In this document: one piece after another, positions 1-5,344 of the stretch
Layout of the letters: each line of letters starts with the position of its first letter
Position numbering within the stretch: the stretch's first letter is position 1
Source: an uncultured Eubacteriales bacterium
GTDB lineage: Bacteria > Bacillota > Clostridia > Oscillospirales > Acutalibacteraceae
Assembly (NCBI GenBank): GCA_900320235.1
Contig: ONRO01000411.1
Coordinates: 1 to 5,429, forward strand
Direction: 5' to 3'
DNA length: 5,429 nt
Program-made: the position numbers and the translations under genes
Notes under the pieces: model-generated
What the model was told of the DNA's origin: nothing
The model's database searches: none
What the model saw: only the letters and a program-made list of their open reading frames with translations

Positions 1-543
1 GAAAGCGTTTCAGCTTTCGGCGCAGATGCACTTACAGTAAACGGCTATCTCGGCACAGACGGAGTAAAGCCGCTTCTCGAGATCTGCAAAAATGACGATA
101 AAGGAATCTTTATCCTTGTAAAGACTTCAAATCCGTCCTCAGGTGAACTTCAGGACAGAAAACTTGACGACGGACTTACAGTATACCGCACAATGGGCGA
201 TATGTGTGAGAAATGGGGCAGTGATGTAATGGGAGAGAGCGGCTATTCAGGTGTAGGCGCAGTCGTTGGTGCGACATATCCTGAACAGCTCGGAGAACTC
301 AGAAAAGCACTTCCGCATACCTTCTTCCTTGTACCCGGTTACGGTGCACAGGGCGGCGGTGCAAAAGATGTTGCGCCGGCATTTGATGAAAACGGTATCG
401 GAGCTGTAATCAATTCATCAAGAGGAATTATGTGTGCATGGCAGAAGGAAGGCTGTGACCCGAAGGATTATGCACAGGCTGCAAGACGTGAAGCTGTTCG
501 CATGAGAGATGAGATCGTATCGTTTATCGGAAAAATAGGCTGA
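1..543 (+). CDS. pyrF: Orotidine 5'-phosphate decarboxylase, type 2 (3' part; 5' end outside window)
   Basis: The reading frame is open from base 1 and ends at a TGA that is followed at once by an in-frame TAA. The 180 visible residues are the C-terminal part of the type-2 (subfamily 2) OMP decarboxylase, a cytoplasmic TIM-barrel enzyme that converts OMP to UMP in the last step of de novo pyrimidine synthesis. Seen in the fragment (own numbering): KTSNP at 41-45, the YRTM segment near 62-65, the phosphate-gripping loop PGYGAQGG at 112-119, and NSSRGI at 138-143 with the phosphate-binding Arg. Family members are about 300 residues long, so roughly 120 residues, including the catalytic Asp/Lys motif, lie upstream of the window. 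In many Firmicutes pyrF sits with pyrK, pyrD and pyrE, so those genes may lie upstream. The next gene starts 169 bp downstream, so co-transcription is uncertain. Confidence 0.93.
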   Translation, partial: ESVSAFGADALTVNGYLGTDGVKPLLEICKNDDKGIFILVKTSNPSSGELQDRKLDDGLTVYRTMGDMCEKWGSDVMGESGYSGVGAVVGATYPEQLGELRKALPHTFFLVPGYGAQGGGAKDVAPAFDENGIGAVINSSRGIMCAWQKEGCDPKDYAQAARREAVRMRDEIVSFIGKIG

Positions 544-554
544 TAAAAGCATAA

Positions 555-577
555 TCAGACAGCTTTCTGACATTTTT
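555..577 (+). terminator. Weak possible terminator after pyrF
   Basis: A 5-bp stem (TCAGA 555-559 with TCTGA 566-570) is followed by CA and five T (573-577). A competing 6-bp pairing joins CAGACA (556-561) with TGTCTG (577-582). The stem is short and AT-rich, so this may be only a leaky stop for pyrF transcription. Confidence 0.25.
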
Positions 578-600
578 GTCTGTATGAAAAACTGTCCAAA

Positions 601-648
601 GAAATAAAAATAAAAGTACACAACCAGGGGCATCGTCTCCTGGTTGTG
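601..648 (-). terminator. Strong hairpin oriented as a minus-strand intrinsic terminator
   Basis: A 12-bp stem with one G-U pair joins 619-630 and 637-648 around the 6-nt loop CATCGT. On the plus strand the right arm is followed by CTATGCAAAAAG, with no T-run. On the minus strand the hairpin is followed by a T-rich tract (the complement of 601-618). By the usual rule it should stop transcription moving leftward, i.e. a transcript arriving antisense through degV from mntP. It could still act as a U-poor terminator for pyrF or as a degV leader hairpin. Confidence 0.5.
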
Positions 649-703
649 CTATGCAAAAAGAAAAAGGGTATTCAAAAAAACAGGAATAAAAAAGCAGAAT
701 CAT

Positions 704-708
704 GGAGG
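704..708 (+). promoter_or_regulatory. Ribosome binding site of degV (decides the start)
   Basis: GGAGG lies 4 nt before ATG 713. An in-frame ATG at 644 would add 23 Lys-rich residues but lies inside the 619-648 hairpin and has no Shine-Dalgarno sequence, so 713 is preferred. Confidence 0.85.
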
Positions 709-712
709 AATA

Positions 713-1588
713 ATGAAGAAGATAGCTATTGCAACAGATACAAACAGCGGACTTACAGCTGAGCAGGCAAAGGAGCTTGGTATATTTTTGCTTCCTATGT
801 CCTTTAATGTAAACGGCAAGGACTATGTTGAGGGCAGGGATATCAATTATAAGGATTTCTATAAGCTGCTCGCCGACAGTAAAACGACTGTTTCAACAAC
901 ACAGCCTTCCCCGGGAGAGCTGACTACATTCTGGGATGATATTCTCAAAGAGTATGACCAGATAGTATATATTCCTATGTCCTCTGGACTTTCAAGCTCT
1001 TGTCAGACCGCAAAAATGCTTGCATCTGCAGATTATGAAGGAAGGGTATTTGTTGCTGACAATCACAGGATATCAGTGACTCAGTATCAGTCAGCAGTTG
1101 ATGCAAAGGCAATGGCTGAAGCAGGAAAAGACGGAGAAGAAATATGCAGAACGCTTGAAGCAGACGGCTTTGATGCAAGCATATATATCATGGTCAATAA
1201 GCTTACATATCTGAAAAGAGGCGGCAGAGTAACAGCAGCGGGAGCTCTTATTGCAAATGTAATGAATCTCAAGCCCGTCCTTCAGATACAGGGAAACAAG
1301 CTTGATGCATTTTCAAAATCCAGAGGAACAAAAACTGCGAAAAAGACAATGATCGAAGCAATGAAAAAAGATATTGAAAACCGCTTTGGCGATTACAAAG
1401 ACAAAGGAAAGATGACACTTTTTGCAGTATATTCAGATATGAAGCTGTTTGAGGTTGAATCATGGATAAGCGATGTAAAAGAAGCATTTCCGGAATTCAA
1501 GGTGGAATCTGCTCCGCTTTCGCTCAGCATAGGATGTCATATAGGTCCGGGTTCGCTCGCAATAGCCTGTGCAAAAAGATCTGAATAA
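713..1588 (+). CDS. DegV family fatty-acid-binding protein
   Basis: This 291-residue protein has the full length and all conserved blocks of the DegV family. These soluble Firmicute proteins bind a single fatty acid; some (FakB) present it to the kinase FakA for phosphorylation and entry into phospholipid synthesis. Seen: N-terminal IATDTNSGL (5-14); STTQPSPGE (51-59), the Thr/Ser-rich segment that contacts the lipid carboxylate; PMSSGLSSS (88-96); VADNHRISVTQ (about 114-124); the LKRGGR motif (167-172); and a C-terminal GCHIGPGS (274-281). There is no signal peptide or membrane segment. The start is set by GGAGG at 704-708. The stop lies 3 bp from the convergent mntP stop. The family is certain; which fatty acid it binds, and whether it works as a FakB, cannot be told from sequence, and no fakA-like gene is in the window. 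Confidence 0.93.
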   Translation: MKKIAIATDTNSGLTAEQAKELGIFLLPMSFNVNGKDYVEGRDINYKDFYKLLADSKTTVSTTQPSPGELTTFWDDILKEYDQIVYIPMSSGLSSSCQTAKMLASADYEGRVFVADNHRISVTQYQSAVDAKAMAEAGKDGEEICRTLEADGFDASIYIMVNKLTYLKRGGRVTAAGALIANVMNLKPVLQIQGNKLDAFSKSRGTKTAKKTMIEAMKKDIENRFGDYKDKGKMTLFAVYSDMKLFEVESWISDVKEAFPEFKVESAPLSLSIGCHIGPGSLAIACAKRSE

Positions 1589-1591
1589 CGC

Positions 1592-2161
1592 TCATGCGGC
1601 AGTAAGCAGAGTCTTGATGCCGATTGCAATAAGAACAGCACCGCCGGAAAGCATTGCAAGGCGAGGGTTAAGATCACCGATACGTCTTCCGAGGAAATAA
1701 CCTGACAATGAAATAATAAATGTAATGCTGCCGATTATGAGAACTGAAAGTATCATTCCGGCAGCATTTTCTGCGCCTGTTGCAGCCGGAAGGGTGATCC
1801 CTGTTGTAAGAGCGTCAACGCTTGTTGCAAAAGCTGCTGTGATCAGCTCACGAAGCCGCAGTGAAGCACAGCTTTTTTCATAAACGGCAGAACTGCGGCT
1901 GTCTAACATCATTTTAATGCCGATAAATGAAAGAATGCCGAAAGCTATGATATGGTCATATTCAGCGACAGCCTTACTCCCGACTTTTCCGATGCTCCAG
2001 CCAAGCACAGGCATAAATGTCTGAAACAAAGCAAAAATCCCTGCTGTAAGCACAGCAGAACGAAAACGTTTTGTACGATCGACAGAACCGTACATAGCTG
2101 CCACAGCAAAAGCGTCCTGTGCAACAGCTGCACCGATCAGCACTGATGATAAAATTAACAT
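1592..2161 (-). CDS. mntP: Manganese efflux pump MntP
   Basis: This 189-residue, very hydrophobic protein has six predicted membrane helices (about 2-24, 35-59, 68-87, 105-125, 133-155 and 168-187). It matches MntP (formerly YebN/DUF204), which exports Mn2+ across the cytoplasmic membrane and protects against manganese excess. The two internally repeated signature halves are visible: QDAFAVA (15-21) with Asp16, and TSVDALTTG (113-121) with Asp116. These acidic residues sit in the pseudo-symmetric helices and are the ones known to matter for transport in E. coli MntP. FQTFMPVLGW (46-55), DHIIAFGILSFIG (69-81) and a C-terminal LSGGAVLIAIGIK are also typical. Residue 15 is Gln where I would expect Met (usual motif MDAFAVS). 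The start follows AAAGGAGG with 6-nt spacing. The gene is convergent with degV and divergent from miaB. I could not find a yybP-ykoY Mn2+ riboswitch in its leader. Confidence 0.92.
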   Translation of the reverse strand: MLILSSVLIGAAVAQDAFAVAAMYGSVDRTKRFRSAVLTAGIFALFQTFMPVLGWSIGKVGSKAVAEYDHIIAFGILSFIGIKMMLDSRSSAVYEKSCASLRLRELITAAFATSVDALTTGITLPAATGAENAAGMILSVLIIGSITFIISLSGYFLGRRIGDLNPRLAMLSGGAVLIAIGIKTLLTAA

Positions 2162-2167
2162 TCTCTG

Positions 2168-2175
2168 CCTCCTTT
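2168..2175 (-). promoter_or_regulatory. Ribosome binding site of mntP
   Basis: Read on the minus strand, AAAGGAGG lies 6 nt before the ATG at 2161. It is a near-perfect Shine-Dalgarno sequence and fixes the start. Confidence 0.88.
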
Positions 2176-2193
2176 TGAAAGTATGGGTTGATA

Positions 2194-2222
2194 ATTATAT
2201 GAAATAAAAAAACATGAATATC
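2194..2222 (-). promoter_or_regulatory. Possible mntP promoter
   Basis: On the minus strand a perfect TATAAT (2194-2199) lies 32 nt before the start codon, which would give a leader of about 25 nt. The hexamer at 17-nt spacing (2217-2222, GATATT) is a poor -35. A second TATAAT further upstream on the minus strand (about 2273-2280) also lacks a -35. A leader this short could not hold a riboswitch. Confidence 0.35.
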
Positions 2223-2268
2223 CGTTTCTTTAATTTATTAGTTCTTGCTGACCACAGGTGTAGCAGAA

Positions 2269-2330
2269 AAGGCATTATATTACGGAAACGCAGAAAAAGA
2301 GAAGAACCATAAAAGAAGTGGATTTCCCAC
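2269..2330 (+). repeat. Repeat copy A, module 1 (TTACGGAAACGCA module)
   Basis: Aligned without gaps to 5348-5388, bases 2269-2309 match at 33 of 41 positions, including an identical 13-mer TTACGGAAACGCA (2280-2292 and 5359-5371) and a shared GAACCA. Similarity fades over the next 12-20 bases, but both copies then form a hairpin at the same place: a small one here (GTGG 2318-2321 with CCAC 2327-2330) and a large one in copy B. Weak similarity also extends left to about 2230. Confidence 0.65.
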
Positions 2331-2340
2331 GGGCGCGTTA

Positions 2341-2449
2341 GCGGAAAATTTTCCGGGATTTTTAAAGTAGAATATATTTCAGCAGCTCAGGCTTAAAAAA
2401 GCATGGCGGTGCCGGAGAAAAACTTTTTCGGGTTGATTAAGCCGTGAAT
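2341..2449 (+). repeat. Repeat copy A, core module
   Basis: Bases 2379-2449 match 5201-5271 at 62 of 71 positions without gaps (about 87%), and weaker similarity extends left to 2341/5161. Most differences are transitions. In copy A, GGCTTAA (2390-2396) can pair with TTAAGCC (2437-2443); copy B keeps this pairing only partly (one G-U and one mismatch). No reading frame is shared between the two copies. Confidence 0.8.
2342..2355. repeat. 14-bp perfect palindrome in copy A
   Basis: CGGAAAATTTTCCG reads the same on both strands and is followed by GGGATTTTT. It sits where module 1 meets the core. The matching stretch in copy B (about 5162-5177) has lost the symmetry. It could be a protein-binding site, a short stem with a T-run, or chance. 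Confidence 0.45.
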
Positions 2450-2456
2450 GAAGGGT

Positions 2457-2524
2457 GCCAGCATCCCAAGGGCATTTCCTGCGGGCGCGTCACGCTGCCG
2501 CCGGCACACGCCGGGATGGGCTGG
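2457..2524 (+). repeat. Repeat copy A, GC-rich module
   Basis: Bases 2459-2499 match 5103-5143 at 32 of 41 positions without gaps, and with a small gap the match continues through the GGCACAC segment. This block is much richer in GC than the flanking genes. In copy A it follows the core; in copy B it precedes it. Confidence 0.65.
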
Positions 2525-2534
2525 TTGTTTTTTT
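2458..2534 (+). terminator. Long hairpin with T-tract at the right end of copy A
   Basis: CCAGCATCCC (2458-2467) pairs with GGGATGGGCTGG (2513-2524) with a 2-nt bulge, enclosing GC-rich internal stems such as GCG-TCA-CGC. The closing arm runs into TTGTTTTTTT (2525-2534). This has the form of a plus-strand intrinsic terminator, although the enclosed loop is long (about 45 nt). It would stop transcripts coming from degV antisense across mntP, just before the miaB promoter. Confidence 0.4.
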
Positions 2535-2559
2535 GGAGGGAATGTGTTATTATTATAAT
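2525..2559 (+). promoter_or_regulatory. Probable miaB promoter
   Basis: Two overlapping options are visible. The first is TTGTTT (2525-2530), a 17-bp spacer, then TATTAT (2548-2553) preceded by TGT, an extended -10. The second is a perfect TATAAT (2554-2559) with only a poor -35. Either would start transcription some 35-45 nt before the miaB start. The first -35 shares bases with the T-tract of the hairpin ending at 2534. Confidence 0.5.
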
Positions 2560-2593
2560 ATTTGATGGGACAGGAAAAGATACCTGAATTTTT

Positions 2594-2597
2594 GGAG
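2594..2597 (+). promoter_or_regulatory. Ribosome binding site of miaB (decides among three starts)
   Basis: GTG 2597, ATG 2600 and ATG 2606 are all in frame. The only Shine-Dalgarno match, GGAG at 2594-2597, lies 8 nt from ATG 2606 but overlaps or crowds the other two, so 2606 is chosen. Confidence 0.7.
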
Positions 2598-2605
2598 TGA
2601 TGAAA

Positions 2606-4015
2606 ATGAGTGATAATAAAATTACAGAGGCAGAAATAGAAAGACAGGAACAGATAACGGATATGCTGAGAGATTTACTGTATATCCGTGCAGGTAATCA
2701 GCAGCCGGCTGCATATGTGCGTACATATGGCTGTCAGCAGAATGTTGCAGACAGTGAAAAACTAAAGGGTATGCTTGAAAAAATGGGCTGCGCTCTTACT
2801 GAGGATGAAAAAGAGGCAGATATAATAATATTCAACACCTGTGCAGTAAGAGAACATGCTGAAGACAGAGTATTCGGCAATGTGGGTCAGCTGAAGGCGC
2901 TGAAAAAGAAAAAGCCGTCATTGCTTATCGGTTTGTGCGGCTGTATGATGGAACAGCAGCACATTGCAGAGAAAATCTATAAAAGCTTTCCGTATGTCGG
3001 GCTTGTTTTCGGAACTCATGTGATACACAAATTTCCTGAGCTTGTATATAATGCGGTAACGAGTGGAAAAAGAACCATAGAAAGAGGTTTTGATGATGGA
3101 GAAATCTATGAAGGTCTTCCTCTTCACCGTGACGGAAGCTTCAAGGGCTGGCTGCCAATAATGTATGGCTGCGATAATTTCTGTACATATTGTATCGTTC
3201 CGCATGTAAGAGGCCGTGAGAGAAGCCGCCGTCCTGCAACGGTTATTTCTGAAGCAAAGGCGATGGTCAGCGCAGGATACAAGGATATCACACTTCTCGG
3301 ACAGAATGTCAATTCATACGGAAAGGGGCTTGATGAGGAAACTGATTTTGCATCATTGCTGCAGAGTGTAGCAGATATCGAGGGCGATTTCAGGATACGC
3401 TTTATGACCTCTCACCCGAAGGACGCTTCAAAAAAGCTTATAGATACTATGGCGGCAAATGAAAAGATCTGCAATCATCTTCATCTGCCTTTCCAGTGCG
3501 GAAGCGACAGGGTGCTGAAACATATGAACCGCAGATATACAAGAGAAAAATATCTGGAAATAGCGAATTATGCCAAAAGCAGAATTCCGGATCTTTCGCT
3601 GACGAGTGATGTAATAGTCGGATTCCCGGGGGAGACCTATGATGAATTCTGCGAAACGCTTGAACTGATAAAAGAAGTGAAATTTACATCTCTTTTCACA
3701 TTCATATATTCTCCGAGAGTCGGCACACCTGCCGCAAGAATGGAGGATCCGGTTTCGCATGAAGAAAAGGCAAAATGGATGGGCGAGCTTCTGAAAGTAC
3801 AGGAGGGTATAGCAGCAGAACGCTGTGCCGGAATGGTCGGAAAGACATATCGTGTGCTTGTTGAAGAAGAGGCAAGGGACGGAGTGCTGAATGCAAGAAC
3901 AGCAAATAATATTATTGTTGAGCTGAAAGCACCGCCGGAGCTGATCGGAAGTTTCTGCTATGCTGAGATAACCGAGGCGAGAAACTGGATACTCAGAGGA
4001 AAAATAGTAGGATAA
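2606..4015 (+). CDS. miaB: tRNA-2-methylthio-N6-dimethylallyladenosine synthase MiaB
   Basis: This 469-residue radical-SAM methylthiotransferase adds the 2-methylthio group to i6A at position 37 of tRNAs that read UNN codons, in the cytoplasm. All three expected domains are present. The N-terminal UPF0004 domain has the auxiliary-cluster cysteines C43 (YGCQQN), C79 (NTCAVRE) and C113 (CGCM). The radical-SAM domain has CDNFCTYC (C189, C193, C196), followed by VPHVRGRERSR, LGQNVNSYG (241-249) and RIRFMTSHPKD (263-273). The C-terminal TRAM tRNA-binding domain spans about 400-469. The N-terminal extension of about 35 residues before the first motif is usual in clostridial MiaB. VRGRERSR and HLPFQCGSDRVLKHMNRRYTRE support MiaB over the paralogues RimO and MtaB. 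It follows its own probable promoter and ends at a strong terminator, so it is probably monocistronic; in many Clostridia mutS follows, but not here. Confidence 0.96.
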   Translation: MSDNKITEAEIERQEQITDMLRDLLYIRAGNQQPAAYVRTYGCQQNVADSEKLKGMLEKMGCALTEDEKEADIIIFNTCAVREHAEDRVFGNVGQLKALKKKKPSLLIGLCGCMMEQQHIAEKIYKSFPYVGLVFGTHVIHKFPELVYNAVTSGKRTIERGFDDGEIYEGLPLHRDGSFKGWLPIMYGCDNFCTYCIVPHVRGRERSRRPATVISEAKAMVSAGYKDITLLGQNVNSYGKGLDEETDFASLLQSVADIEGDFRIRFMTSHPKDASKKLIDTMAANEKICNHLHLPFQCGSDRVLKHMNRRYTREKYLEIANYAKSRIPDLSLTSDVIVGFPGETYDEFCETLELIKEVKFTSLFTFIYSPRVGTPAARMEDPVSHEEKAKWMGELLKVQEGIAAERCAGMVGKTYRVLVEEEARDGVLNARTANNIIVELKAPPELIGSFCYAEITEARNWILRGKIVG

Positions 4016-4022
4016 AAACGGA

Positions 4023-4079
4023 CTGCCCCGTAGGCAGCAATATAAAAAGCCGATGAAGCGTAAATTCATCGGCTTTTTT
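4023..4079 (+). terminator. Intrinsic terminator after miaB
   Basis: Eight bases after the miaB stop there is a small hairpin (CTGCC 4023-4027 with GGCAG 4033-4037). The terminator proper follows: a 14-bp perfect stem (4044-4057 with 4065-4078; GC-containing core GCCGATGAA) with a 7-nt loop ending in six T. The A-run on the left arm means it may also work on the minus strand. Confidence 0.92.
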
Positions 4080-4132
4080 GATCTGTATAGGTCAGCAAAA
4101 TGGAAAAAAGATATGTGCAGTATGCATAAAGA

Positions 4133-4193
4133 GTTACTTTGTAATGTAATGATGCAGTCTGCTGAAACAAGTAACGCTGTTCCGGTGCGGCAG
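4133..4193 (+). other. Two consecutive hairpins in the leader of the amidase gene
   Basis: The 215 bp between the miaB terminator and the amidase start hold no gene. GTTACTTTGT (4133-4142) pairs with ACAAGTAAC (4167-4175) with one bulged T. A second stem follows at once: CTG/CCG (4177-4184, two T bulged) with CGGCAG (4188-4193) around GTG. Neither is followed by a T-run, so they are not terminators. I see no convincing promoter: TTGAGC at 4242 lacks a -10 at proper spacing. The hairpins matter only if the transcript starts upstream of 4133. Confidence 0.35.
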
Positions 4194-4283
4194 TAAAGAG
4201 CAGGACTCATAAAAGAAAAAATGACTGAGCTGATATTTCTTTTGAGCGTTATTTTTCCGGATTGTTCTGCATAAGCTTTACCG

Positions 4284-4289
4284 AGGTGA
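4284..4289 (+). promoter_or_regulatory. Ribosome binding site of the amidase gene (selects a GTG start)
   Basis: AGGTGA, complementary to the 16S rRNA tail, lies 5 nt before GTG 4295. An upstream in-frame TTG (4262) has no ribosome binding site, and the in-frame GTG at 4286 lies inside the Shine-Dalgarno sequence, so 4295 is chosen. Confidence 0.8.
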
Positions 4290-4294
4290 TTAAG

Positions 4295-5020
4295 GTGGAA
4301 AAGCTGAAAGCATATTTGTGTTATTCATCGGTGCTTGTATGTGTATTTCTGTTCGGGGGACTGCTGTATGCAGCTTTTGACGGGAGTGATAATGTAGAAA
4401 CAGTATCGGCTGATACAAAACCGGTAGTTATCATAGATGCAGGACACGGCGGAGAGGACGGCGGCGCACAGGCAAACGGTGTGCTTGAAAAGGATGTCAA
4501 TCTTGCGATTGCTTTACGGCTGAGAGATATGCTGACCGTTTCGGGCTACAAGGTGAAAATGATAAGGGAAGAGGATATTTCCGTTTATGACAGCTCTGCT
4601 TCTACTGTCAGGGAAAAGAAGGTCTCCGATATGAAAAACAGGGTCAGCACGATAAACTCTGATGCAAACAATATACTCATAAGCATACATCAGAATAAAT
4701 TCGAGCAGAGTAAATACAGCGGAGCACAGATGTTCTACTCAAAAAACGATCCTCGCAGCGAAAAGCTTGCCGAAAGCATAAGGCGGTCTGTGACATCACT
4801 TTTGCAGCCGGAAAACAGCCGTGAGCTTAAAAATGACAACGGCTCTGTATATATTCTTAAAAAAGCAGAGGTCCCGGCAGTGATAGTCGAGTGCGGTTTT
4901 CTGTCGAATGAAAACGAAGCAAGGCTTCTTTCCGACAGCAAATATCAAGGGAAAATGGCATTTGCGATAATGTGCGGCTTTCTGGATTTTGAAAAACAGC
5001 AGAAAACTATTGCAGGATAA
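4295..5020 (+). CDS. cwlD: N-acetylmuramoyl-L-alanine amidase, CwlD type
   Basis: This 241-residue protein has an N-terminal hydrophobic segment (about 7-27), which acts as a membrane anchor or uncleaved signal, and then one Amidase_3 catalytic domain (about 43-232) on the outer side. The zinc ligands H51 (DAGHGG), E65 (LEKD) and H132 (SIHQN), and the catalytic E199 (IVECGFLSN), are all present. It cleaves the bond between N-acetylmuramic acid and the peptide stem. Overall length (about 240, no cell-wall-binding repeats) and the stretches MKNRVSTINS, YSGAQMFYS and NGSVYILKKAEVPAVIVE resemble CwlD, which in spore formers removes peptides so that muramic-delta-lactam can be made in spore cortex. 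Whether this organism sporulates cannot be seen here; a general cell-wall amidase is the alternative. GTG start. There is no clear terminator before repeat copy B. Confidence 0.85.
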   Translation: MEKLKAYLCYSSVLVCVFLFGGLLYAAFDGSDNVETVSADTKPVVIIDAGHGGEDGGAQANGVLEKDVNLAIALRLRDMLTVSGYKVKMIREEDISVYDSSASTVREKKVSDMKNRVSTINSDANNILISIHQNKFEQSKYSGAQMFYSKNDPRSEKLAESIRRSVTSLLQPENSRELKNDNGSVYILKKAEVPAVIVECGFLSNENEARLLSDSKYQGKMAFAIMCGFLDFEKQQKTIAG

Positions 5021-5102
5021 AGAAGAGTAGTTTTGTAATTGTACATGAAGTTTTGAAAGACATTATGTGACTAACAAAACAGTAGCGATTGATTTGACAA
5101 TT

Positions 5103-5160
5103 CAGTACCCCGAGGGCACTTTCTTAGGGTGCGTCACACTGCCGGCACACCGGTCGGGTT
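5103..5160 (+). repeat. Repeat copy B, GC-rich module
   Basis: This matches 2459-2499 at 32 of 41 positions (5103-5143) and then, across a 3-nt gap, the GGCACAC segment. It sits directly upstream of the core, whereas in copy A it lies downstream. It contains GCCGGC and ACCGGT palindromes but no T-tract. Confidence 0.65.
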
Positions 5161-5271
5161 CGTGTAAAATAATTCTGGGAGTTTTTAGGCAGAAATAATA
5201 TCAGCAGTTCAGGCTCAAAAAAGCCGGGCGGTGCCGGAGTAAAGCTTTTTCAGGCTGATTAAGCTGTGAAT
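5161..5271 (+). repeat. Repeat copy B, core module
   Basis: Bases 5201-5271 match 2379-2449 at 62 of 71 positions without gaps. The frame that reads MAVPEKNFF in copy A has its ATG replaced by CGG and meets a TAA five codons later, so the element is not coding. On the minus strand CCGG-CACCGC-CCGG followed by CTTTTTT (about 5217-5238) looks like a small terminator, and the T-run is kept in copy A. Confidence 0.8.
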
Positions 5272-5277
5272 CGCGAC

Positions 5278-5294
5278 ACCGGCGGCACGCCGGT
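5278..5294. repeat. Perfect GC hairpin after the copy B core
   Basis: ACCGGCG and CGCCGGT form a perfect 7-bp stem around GCA. No T-run follows on either strand, so it is not a canonical terminator. Confidence 0.55.
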
Positions 5295-5344
5295 CGGCAA
5301 GCTTAATGCCGCTTCTGCTTTGTTATTTCTGACAGCTTCTTCAG

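Larger units (their letters stand above)
2176..2596. other. Gene-free stretch between divergent mntP and miaB
   Basis: No plausible coding region is visible on either strand. The stretch holds, in order, the AT-rich mntP promoter area, repeat copy A (the TTACGGAAACGCA module, a 14-bp palindrome, the approx. 71-bp core and a GC-rich module), a hairpin plus T-tract, and the probable miaB promoter. A 14-codon frame starting at 2402 (MAVPEKNFFGLIKP) is not kept in copy B, so I do not call it a gene. Confidence 0.7.

Noticed and set aside
644..712. 23-residue N-terminal extension of DegV
   Set aside because: There is no ribosome binding site, it lies in the hairpin arm, and it is Lys-rich with no family similarity. 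GGAGG at 704 supports the 713 start.
1860..1880. Plus-strand terminator inside mntP (AAGC-ACA-GCTTTTTT)
   Set aside because: The stem is only 4 bp with a 3-nt loop and lies in coding sequence; too weak to count as the degV terminator.
2402..2446. 14-codon frame ATG...TGA in the copy A core (MAVPEKNFFGLIKP)
   Set aside because: In copy B the ATG is CGG and codon 6 is a stop, so the frame is not under selection.
2457..2524. CRISPR or tandem array in the GC-rich stretch
   Set aside because: There are no regularly spaced direct repeats, only one GC module with internal complementarity.
2269..2534. Insertion sequence or IS remnant
   Set aside because: No transposase frame, no clear terminal inverted repeats and no target duplication were seen.
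3428..4210. 260-codon open frame on the minus strand, antisense to miaB
   Set aside because: It lies opposite a complete, well-conserved miaB, has a cysteine- and serine-rich composition typical of antisense frames, shows no recognisable domain and would run through the miaB terminator.
5094..5122. Perfect TTGACA at the left edge of repeat copy B as a promoter
   Set aside because: No acceptable -10 at 16-18 bp (CACTTT at 17), so a chance match is likely.
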